Of a stretch of DNA of 64,000 nt, positions 26,198 to 35,000 are shown in pieces. Origin of the DNA: Candidatus Contubernalis alkalaceticus (GTDB taxonomy: Bacteria; Bacillota; Dethiobacteria; SKNC01); NCBI RefSeq assembly GCF_022558445.1, contig NZ_CP054699.1, positions 824,001 to 888,000 on the forward strand, given 5' to 3'. Numbering within the stretch: the stretch's first letter is position 1; the number at the start of each line of letters is the position of its first letter. A program made the translations under genes and the position numbers. A model generated the notes under the pieces. The model was given only the letters and a program-made list of their open reading frames with translations, was not told the DNA's origin and made no database searches.

Positions 26198-26791
26198 ATG
26201 AGTGGTAATATCCCTCCTCCCCCAAAAGTTTGCACAGGGTTTATATATACTGTGCAGAGAGGAGATACCCTTTTTTTAATTGCGCAAAGGTTTAATGTAT
26301 CCCTAGATAACTTAATTGCTGTTAATCCTCAAATTCCAAATTCTAATATTATTTTTCCAGGACAGCAAATTTGCGTACCAACCAGAATTCCAACTATTGA
26401 ATGCTGTATGCTGTTGTTTAGGACCGCAAACGTTCCAGTACTGCCGGAAGCAGAAGCCGGCGGTGTTGCTCGGGTTTTCCAAACTCCTGAGGGAGGAAAC
26501 GTATTGGTCTCTACTATTGGACTGCCACCCCCAGAAACTTTTGGTGGGGAAATCTATGTCGCTTGGATTAGACGCCCCGGCCTTCCCCCAATTCCCTTTC
26601 AATTGCTCCAGACAGGGCCTGTTATAATAGAGCCCGGTGTTTGGGTGGGAGCCTTTTTATTTGGAGAAGGTGAACAAATAGCCCCCTTCCAGGACATCAT
26701 TGTAACAGCAGAGACGGGGTTCCCGGTGGTAGAACCAAATCTGGACGGTATTGTATTAATTGGCCTCTTTGAACAATGTCGTCCCCAGTAA
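26198..26791 (+). CDS. LysM-domain protein, probably spore- or wall-associated
   Basis: 197 residues. Residues 15-60 are a LysM repeat (FIYTVQRGDTLFLIAQRFNV, LIAVNPQI, IIFPGQQICVP) that binds peptidoglycan or chitin-like glycans. The C-terminal 130 residues, starting CCMLLFRTANVPVLPEAEAG, look like a beta-rich domain that I do not recognise. There is no signal peptide, as for the spore-cortex/coat protein SafA. AAGGAGGAAAAACT precedes ATG 26198. It is monocistronic. Confidence 0.8.
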   Translation: MSGNIPPPPKVCTGFIYTVQRGDTLFLIAQRFNVSLDNLIAVNPQIPNSNIIFPGQQICVPTRIPTIECCMLLFRTANVPVLPEAEAGGVARVFQTPEGGNVLVSTIGLPPPETFGGEIYVAWIRRPGLPPIPFQLLQTGPVIIEPGVWVGAFLFGEGEQIAPFQDIIVTAETGFPVVEPNLDGIVLIGLFEQCRPQ

Positions 26792-26880
26792 AAAAGGCTT
26801 ATGTAAAACTATTTTAGTCCTATTTGATGGTGCATTGATAAAGAATAAAACGAGAAGATAAAATGAAAAATTTGTAGAAT

Positions 26881-26910
26881 AAGCTCGTACTGTGCGAGTT
26901 TATTTTTTTT
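26881..26910 (+). terminator. Probable terminator after the LysM gene
   Basis: AGCTCG pairs with CGAGTT (one G-U pair) over a 7-base loop and is followed by TATTTTTTTT. It lies about 90 bases after the stop. Confidence 0.55.
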
Positions 26911-27030
26911 GTTTAAAAACATGAAGGTAGGAGATATTGACCCTAGGGCCAGAAGAAAATATTGTTTCACCATATCGGATAAAGCCAGGGCAGTTGCCGG
27001 GGGAGTTCTGGAGGCAGTCTTGTGTATTAC

Positions 27031-27074
27031 CAGTGGGCTGCAGAAAAGAGTTAACAGTGGGCTGCAGAAAAGAG
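27031..27074. repeat. 20-base direct repeat
   Basis: CAGTGGGCTGCAGAAAAGAG occurs at 27031-27050 and again at 27055-27074, separated by TTAA. It lies in non-coding DNA just before the chimeric fragment locus. Confidence 0.85.
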
Positions 27075-27163
27075 ATAAACAGGTCTGTTTCCGTAAAGGA
27101 TTTGGTTAACCTCTACAGTTTATATATTATCATCACAAGGCTGCTTTCAAAAGGAGACAGAAA

Positions 27164-27583
27164 ATGAAAATACATCTGATGTTAGAGGGAGATATCAGGC
27201 TGGGGAAATCTCAAATAATTCGGCAATCCCTTCTCCCCTACGGGGACCTGTCGGGGGGATTTTTTGTCCAGCGAATTTATGTGGGAGAAAGTTACCAGGG
27301 TTTTACTGTAAATAGTCTTGGGAATATGGAAACCTATGTGTTGGAAAAACATGTTCAAAACCTATCTGAGGTGGAACCCTTTTTTTACCGCAGCGGAAGC
27401 CGGTGGAAGGTAAGGGGAGAGGTCTTTATCAAAACGGTTACTAATGCATTAAGAAGGGCAGAAGCCCAAGGCAAAAAAATTATTCTAATGGATGAAATTG
27501 GAGGAGTGGAACTGGGAAAGTTTATTACAGCGGCCAGGGGAAAGTGCTGGTCATGGATGATGAAAGGAAAATTCGGGAGGTAG
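27164..27583 (+). pseudogene. Truncated NTPase (P-loop) gene
   Basis: ATG 27164 follows AAAGGAGACAG and opens with MLEGDIRLGKSQIIRQSLL, a P-loop of the nucleoside-triphosphatase type. GGFFVQRIYVGESYQGF and KKIILMDEIGGVEL (Walker B) follow. After about residue 117 the homology ends. The last 20 codons are receiver-domain DNA read in the wrong frame. The ribosome binding site and start are intact, but the C-terminal part of the enzyme is gone. Confidence 0.65.
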
Positions 27584-27927
27584 CCTGTGAAATGCTTTCC
27601 CTGCTGGGTTATGAATCGGATTTTGCCAGGGATGGGGCAGAAGCCATAGAGAAATACATTCAAGCCCTGGAGGAAGGTAAACCCTTTGACTTGGTTGTTA
27701 TGGACCTGACTATACCAGGTGGAATGGGCGGAAGGGAAACTATCAAAAGGCTTTTAAAAATCGACCCTACAATAAAAGCCATTGTTTCCAGTGGTTATTC
27801 CAGTGACCCTGTCATGTCCTATTATAGTGAATATGGTTTCAGTGGTGTTGTATCCAAGCCCTATAAAATTGAAGAACTAGCAGAAGTAATAAGTAAGTTT
27901 TTACATTCGAAAAGTGAAAATGCATAA
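27523..27927 (+). pseudogene. Detached receiver domain from a hybrid histidine kinase
   Basis: The frame SGQGKVLVMDDERKIREVAC to the stop at 27927 is a complete CheY-like receiver (acceptor Asp in VVMDLTIPGGMGG, SSGYSSD, SKPYKIEEL). Its SGQGK lead-in is the linker seen before C-terminal receivers of hybrid kinases. It resembles the receiver of the kinase at 9.9-12.6 kb. The rest of the kinase is absent, and the NTPase fragment runs into it out of frame. A GTG at 27544 could allow translation as a stand-alone receiver of 127 residues, but there is no ribosome binding site. Confidence 0.65.
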
Positions 27928-27939
27928 GGAAATATGTTG

Positions 27940-28401
27940 TTAGATCAGCAGGCCTTTATTTTTTGCATTTGCGTCCTGGATTGAACCAATGGCAGTTCCA
28001 ATAACTAACCCAAACGAGAATCCCAATGCTAAGTTGTTAATCAATAATCCTAAAATAAATCCAAAGGCAACCCCCATTGATAAATAAGTTTCGAAATAGT
28101 GCCCATCTTTCACCAATTTGTGCTCACTTTGAAGATGAGCTATTATTTTTTTTAAATTCAAATGATGAACTTCCAGCGCCGCCTGGTCTATAGAATTTGG
28201 GTTAGCGTCAAGTTCTTTGAGGATTCTCTCTGTTTGCATAATAAAGTTTCCACAGTCAATGCAGTCATCAGAAAATTCTATAATACGCTTTATGAATCTC
28301 TCAAGTAAATCAAGCTTTAATTTTGCAGCAAGTTTAGTGTCAGTATTTTCTTTTAAAGATTCAGTTATTTTTAATAAATTATCTTTTGCCTCTTCTAACA
28401 T
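27940..28401 (-). CDS. Unknown membrane protein with N-terminal helical domain
   Basis: 153 residues, minus strand. ATG 28401 follows AAAGGAGGGCTATTAA. The first 100 residues are strongly helical and charged (coiled-coil-like), with a CIDC pair near residue 48. The C-terminus has two glycine-rich membrane segments (about 106-122 and 126-143: FGFILGLLINNLALG, FGLVIGTAIGS) resembling a Gly-zipper hairpin. No family recognised. Confidence 0.6.
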   Translation of the reverse strand: MLEEAKDNLLKITESLKENTDTKLAAKLKLDLLERFIKRIIEFSDDCIDCGNFIMQTERILKELDANPNSIDQAALEVHHLNLKKIIAHLQSEHKLVKDGHYFETYLSMGVAFGFILGLLINNLALGFSFGLVIGTAIGSIQDANAKNKGLLI

Positions 28402-28529
28402 TTAATAGCCCTCCTTTCTTACTCCGCACGTGCGATCTAAGAGACCTTTTCCCATATGTAATTATATTTTAACACATTTACAAAGGTCAGTCATTTTCAT
28501 TTGCTGTTACAATTGATGGTGAATATGTT

Positions 28530-28769
28530 GTGTTGTCTAATAATAACAGCCAAATTATAGAGCGCATGTTAGAAAAAATCCCGCATAGTGATAGAGATGA
28601 AAAGGGAATATTTTTTCAAGGTTCTGTTCACCTGGGAGAGATAAGCTTTAATAGAGAACAACTGGGGAAGATTGATCAGAAGAATGGTTACGGTGTTGTG
28701 CTGGACGGCATACCGATTTTTAAAAATAACTCTCTAACGAAGAATCAGTTATTAATAATGTTACATTGA
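28530..28769 (+). CDS. Possible remnant of an unknown protein
   Basis: The open frame (79 residues from GTG 28530) contains EKGIFFQGSVHLGEISFNRE and GYGVVLDGIPIF. Protein-like sequence continues upstream of any start (FAVTIDGEYVVL), so the N-terminus appears lost. There is no ribosome binding site. I cannot assign a family. Confidence 0.3.
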   Translation: MLSNNNSQIIERMLEKIPHSDRDEKGIFFQGSVHLGEISFNREQLGKIDQKNGYGVVLDGIPIFKNNSLTKNQLLIMLH

Positions 28770-28970
28770 TTGGATTTGTTTTACATTGTATAGATATTAC
28801 ATCATGGACTACTGGAGCATATCCGAATTCCGCCGCCGGCATCTTGATGCCCCGATTCAAATTGTTTATTAACTTTTCGTAACAAAAATATTATTATTGT
28901 ATACACATTTAAGATCAGCCTTTAACAGAATTGAGCTCTGTGTGTGGTATAATAGAAATCAGGACGGGGA

Positions 28971-29029
28971 TGTGTAATTTTTTGGGATATTCCCCAAAGG
29001 CTCGTCTACAATTAATTTCTGGTTACACA
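28971..29029 (+). promoter_or_regulatory. Structured leader before the glucan-synthase gene
   Basis: TGTGTAA (28971-28977) pairs with TTACACA (29023-29029) and encloses the hairpin TTTGGG..CCCAAA (28981-28986/28993-28998). A TATAAT lies at about 28949-28954, so this would be the 5' leader RNA. It does not match a riboswitch class I know. Confidence 0.35.
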
Positions 29030-29099
29030 CAGAACAGCTGTCAAAGGTGTTTTTTTTTAACTTGAGTTTTTCATTATAAGATTTGAGGAGATGCAAAAA

Positions 29100-32000
29100 A
29101 TGAGTTTTCCATACTTTAATTATACTTTTGAAATTGGTTTCGCACTTCTTTTGGCTATATTATTATGGGCTGTTTTGCTTAAGATTCGAAAAACCAGGAA
29201 TATTCATATCCGGGTCGCCTCTTTGACAGTGGAAGAACTTGAGGATCACGCCAGGAATATGGGGTTAGAACATGCTGTTACTTCCAAAACAAACATACTG
29301 AATTGGCCTTTGACCCGGATGAATGATAATTATAGCTATATTCTTCGTGTCTACAAAGGATTAAACGATGATGTGATGGCGAAGCGAACAGTTCCGCCTG
29401 CTGCAGAATGGCTCCTTGATAATTTTTATATTATTGAAGAACAGGTAAAAAGCATCCGACAAGACCTATCAAAGAAGGAATACTTTGGTTTGCCGGTATT
29501 AAAAAATGGACCGTATAAGGGTTATACAAGAATCTTTGCCATAGCACTGGAACTGGTAGCCCAGATTGATGGTCAAATTGGTGAAAGTACGCTGCTCAAA
29601 TATCTCAAGGCCTACCAATCTCACAATATTCTTTTTGAGAGGGAGATATGTATCATTCCCACAGTGATTAGACTGGCTCTCATAGAGAAGATAAGAATAC
29701 TGAGTGAAAAAATAGAGGAAACACAAAAGCAGTGGAATTTAGCGGATAAAATCGTTGAAGAATGGTTGTCCGAAGATTCTGTTGAATTAGAAAATATTGT
29801 AAAGCTATTTGAAAACAATAAAGCAGCCATTGATGAAGCCAATCCATCCTTCGTGGAACACTTATTCTACAGATTAAGAAGATCAGGCCGCCGGTACTCA
29901 GATGTTCTAAGATATATTGACGAAAACCTTGATAAATTTAATACCACAGCAGAAATTATTGCTCAAAAAGAACATAATAAGCAGGCTGTTAGCACTGTCT
30001 CTATGGGAAACTGCATCGTAAGTCTTAAATATGTTTCAAACCTTAATTGGGTTGATGTGTTTGAGTCAACCAGCTTTTTGGAAAAGATCCTCAGGCAGGA
30101 TCCCGATGGAACATATACGCTTATGGATACCAACTCCCGTAATTATTACAGGAGGCAAATTGCAAAGCTTGCAAAGGCGTATGGCGTTTCAGAACTTCAG
30201 ATAGCAAGAGAAGCCATAGGCCTTGCTCAGGAAGCTTACGTAGAAAACATAAATAGAAAAGATGACGAGAACAAATATAGCAGAAGAGCCCACGTGGGAT
30301 ATTATCTAGTAGGGAAAGGGGTCAGAAAACTTGAAAGCGGACAACTTGAAAAGAGAACATTTTTCAGAAAGATAATACATTCAGTAAAAAATAACCCCGC
30401 TCTAATTTACATGGGTTCCATAAGCGCCCTCACCATGCTTGTCCTAATATTTCCCATAAACTATGCCCTGAAATTTCTAGATGCAAATTATCTGTTTTAT
30501 GCAGTTATTGCAGGGTTAGCTGTTCTTATCCCTGCTTCAGAGATGGTTATTTCTATTGTGAATTGGTTGGTCTGTAAAGTAACAAAACCAGTAGTTTTCC
30601 CACGGCTTGAACTAAAGGATGGGGTTTTAGATGCCATGAGCACCATGGTTGTAATCCCAGCCCTGCTTCCAGATGCGAAACGGGTAACAGAACTATTGGG
30701 AAATATGGAAAATCATTACCTGGCAAATACCGAAGATAACTTATACTTCGCCTTAATTGGAGCATTTCAAGATGCAGCTGAATCAAGCAAAGATGAAGAT
30801 GAGAGTGTTTTGCTGGAAGCCTTTGAGGGAATAAAGGCTTTGAATAAAAAGTATGCAAAAGAAGAACAGGACATTTTCTTTTTTTATAACAGATGCAGGA
30901 AATACAATGCAGGTGATGACCTCTGGACAGGATGGGAAAGAAAAAGAGGTGCATTAATAGAACTTAATGACATGCTACTTGGTTCAGACGAGACTAGTTT
31001 CTCCTTTTATTCCAACACATCCATTCCCACCCATATCAAATATATTATAACCTTAGATGCGGATACGGTTTTGCCTCTGGGGATGGCCAAAAAAATGATT
31101 GGCACCATGGCCCATCCTCTCAATATGCCTGTCATTGATCATAGGAAAGGTATTGTTACCGAAGGGCATGGACTCATGCAGCCTAGAATTTCTTTTGATA
31201 TGGACAGCTCCAACAGGTCCATCTTCTCAAGGATTTATACAGGGCAGGAGGGAATAGACCCCTATGCCAGTGCAATATCCGATGTGTATCAGGATCTTTT
31301 TGGAGAAGGGATTTTTACAGGTAAGGGCATTTATGATTTAAGAGTTTTTCAAAGTATATTAAAAGAGGCAGTACCTGATAATGCCATCCTCAGCCATGAT
31401 TTATTGGAAGGCTCTTATGTAAGAGCTGCACTGGTCACAGACCTGGAACTGGTGGATTCTTATCCATCTAAATATAATTCTTATATGACAAGACTTTATA
31501 GATGGATAAGAGGAGATTGGCAGTTAATACCATGGTTACGGAGTAATGTTAATGATAGAAATAATAGGCTCATAAAAAACCCACTGTCATTTATTTCCAT
31601 CTGGAAGATTGGGGACAACTTAAGAAGAAGTCTCTTGGCGCCTTCTATAATGGTTTTGATTTTTCTAGGCTTTAGTGTTCTTCCAGGAAGCAGCTGTTTT
31701 TGGACAGGCTTTGGTATTGCTGCACTTTTAGTCACTTTTGGCATAAGTTTATGGGAGCAGATGTTTGCTGGCGGGCTGAAATCAGACAAAATTAAGAGGC
31801 ATATTCCAGGCTTCTTTGGACTAAAGGCTGCATTCTACCAATTCTTGCTAGCGATCATTTTTCTACCATATCAGGCAAAAAGGGCCTTAGATGCTATTGT
31901 GGTCACACTAGTCCGTGTCCTTATCACCAAGAAAAACATGCTGGAATGGGTAACCTCCGCCGATGCTGATAAGTATCAAAGCAGTTCTTTAAAAAGTTAT

Positions 32001-35000
32001 TTATCTGCCATGTCAATAAGTGTTATTCAGGGTTTCGCCCTTGCTGTTTTGGCCTACTTTTTTAAGCCGGAAAGTTTACATTTAAGTTTAGTATTTTTGG
32101 TTATATGGGGGGTTTCTCCCTTTATTGCCTACGTTATCAGTAAAGACATTAATATTGAGCAGGAAAAGTTAGGTCAGGAAGCTTTGTTAGAGTTGGGTAA
32201 AATAACAAGAAAAACGTGGCGGTATTTTGAAGAGTTTGCAAACGCCAAAAACAATTTCCTTGCTCCAGATAATTTTCAGGAAGATCCTCCAAGAGGAATT
32301 GCCTATAGAACATCTCCAACCAATATCGGATTAGGGCTTTTGGCCTCTCTTTCGGGAAGAGATATGGGGTATACAGGGATACTGGAAACCTTTGAAGCAA
32401 TTTCGAAAACGGTAACTACTATCGAAAAAATGGAGAAGTGGAATGGACATTTATATAACTGGTATGATACCAGAACTCTTGAACCACTAAAACCCCTTTA
32501 CGTATCTACGGTGGATAGCGGGAATTTTGTTTGCTACTTGATTACCCTGGCTCAAGGTTTGAAGGAGTATTATTCCAGACCTCTGGTGGATGCTGTCTTT
32601 GTCAAAGGAATTAATGATACTCTTCGAAATGGCCTCCAGGAGGCAGAAGAGCTTCCCGGTTTTTCCTGTTTTGATTTTGTGAAAAATGAGAGCGATATCA
32701 ACCCAATGGCATGGAATCAGGCATTGGATGAGTTTATTGAGGGCACTGTGGTTACCCATATTAAGAAGCCAGCATGGAAAACCAAAGTGGAGCGAATGGC
32801 TGAAATTTTTAAAAAGGAACTGGAGATATTTGCCCCCTGGGTTTATATGACAGAAACTATGCCCGAAGACATGCTGTCAGAGGGTTTGTTGGTGGAGACA
32901 CATAAATTATTGGACATCCTAAAAACAAACGTATGTTTAAAAGATTTAGCTGATTTTAACAGTCTTGTGCTAACAAGAATTGACCAGTTATTAGAAGAAA
33001 CAGAGAAAATGGAGGGGGTATCTTTTCAGGAAGGGCTGGCCTGGCTTCATGAATTAAGAAATGCTGTAATAGAATCTAACGACTATACTCTAGAATTTTT
33101 AGAAAAGTATTATCAATTAATTGAGCGAATAGATGTTTTGTCACAAGATACTAAGTTCACGTTTTTGTATGACCAGAGAAGGCAGCTTTTTTCCATTGGT
33201 TACAGTATCAATGACAAAAAGCTGACAAATTCATATTATGATTTATTGGCATCAGAAGCCAGACAGACCAGTTATATAGCCATAGCAAGAGGAGAGGTTC
33301 CCCCCAAGCATTGGTTTATGCTGGGGAGAGCTCTTACGGTGGTTGATCATTATAAGGGTCTCATTTCCTGGAGTGGAACCATGTTTGAGTATCTCATGCC
33401 GCTGGTTATCATGAGGAGCTATAGAAACACCCTGTTAGATGAAACTTACTCCTTTGTAATAAAAAGTCAGAAAAAGTATGGTAAGCAAAGAGGAATGCCC
33501 TGGGGGAGTTCAGAGTCTTCTTTTAATTTAATGGATATAAACCTTGATTATCAGTACAAAGCCATTGGAGTTCCCTGGCTGGGACTAAAAAGAGGTTTGA
33601 TTGAAGATGCGGTAACTGCACCCTATGCCACCTTCTTAGCACTGATGGTAAACCCCGGGGATGCGTATAAAAACATTCAATATTTAAAAGCGGAGGGTTT
33701 AGATGGGCCCTATGGTTATTACGAAGCAGCAGATTATACGCCGGAACGCCTTGGTTCCCAGTCTGAAAGAGTAGTAATCAGAAGTTTCATGGCACATCAT
33801 CAGGGTATGAGCTTATTGGCTCTGAATAACTATTTAAATAAATATACCATGCAGAAGCGGTTCTCCAGGGATCCCTATGTGAAGGCAGCAAGGCTTCTTC
33901 TACAGGAAAAAGTTCCTTTGAATGTGGTCTTTACCAAGGAGAACAAGGAAAAAGTAATTCCCCGTCAAGGAATGGTCTATGAGGATAAGGCCGCACATAG
34001 AAGATTTAGAGCGCCGAGCCTTGGTCTTCCCAAGGCCCATATTTTATCCAATGGCCTTTACTCTGTTATGCTAACGGACAAAGGAACAGGTTACAGCAGG
34101 AGCAAAACCGTTGACATATCAAGGTGGAGACAAGACCCTATTCTTGATAACTATGGAATGTTCTTCTATATCAAAAATATTGATAAAAATCAAAAGTGGT
34201 CTGCTGCCTATGCTCCCCTGCAGGTTCTCCCAGACAATTATGAGGTGGTTTTTTCGCCGGATAAAGCCACCTATAGACGGACAGACGGAGACATAGAAAC
34301 CTTTACGGAAGTTGCAGTTGCCTCGGGGGAAATTGCGGAAATTCGAAGAGTCCGGCTCAAAAACAATGGAACCACTCCCTGTGTTATAGAGGTGACCAGC
34401 TATTTTGAACCTGTTTTGGCTCCCCAGGAGTGTGATCTGGCCCATCCTGCCTTTAGTAATCTTTTTGTGAGAACAGAATTTAATTCTGAGTATAAAGCGC
34501 TGTTGGCCAATCGGCGGCCAAGGAGCCCAGCAGAAAAAGGAATGTGGATTGCAGAAATACCAGTGATTGATGGGGAAATGGTAGGGGATATACAGTATGA
34601 AACCGACAGAATGAATTTTATTGGCAGAGGCCATACGCTCAATAATCCGACAATCATTGAGCGGGATAAACCTCTATCTAACACAGTGGGGGCAGTGTTA
34701 GATCCAATATTTAGCCTTAGGGCAAGAGTCAAGATTGAACCAGGAAAGGCAGCCCGAATTTCCTTTGTAACCACAATGGCCGATAATAAAAAGTCCCTTA
34801 TGGAACTGGTAGAAAAATATTCAAAGGTAGAGACATGTGATGCTGCATTTTGGCTGGCGATTACCAGAAGTCAGGTCGAGACCAAGTATCTAAATATTAA
34901 GGAGTCACAGATGGAATTGTATCAAGAAATGATCTCTCATATCCTGTTTATCAGTCCCCTCAGGGTGCGGCACCAACAGCTCATCAAAGAAAACCGTATA

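Noticed and set aside
28971-29029. Leader structure considered as a cyclic-di-GMP or other known riboswitch
   Set aside because: The conserved core sequences of the c-di-GMP, cobalamin, SAM and other classes I know are absent; kept only as an unassigned inverted repeat.
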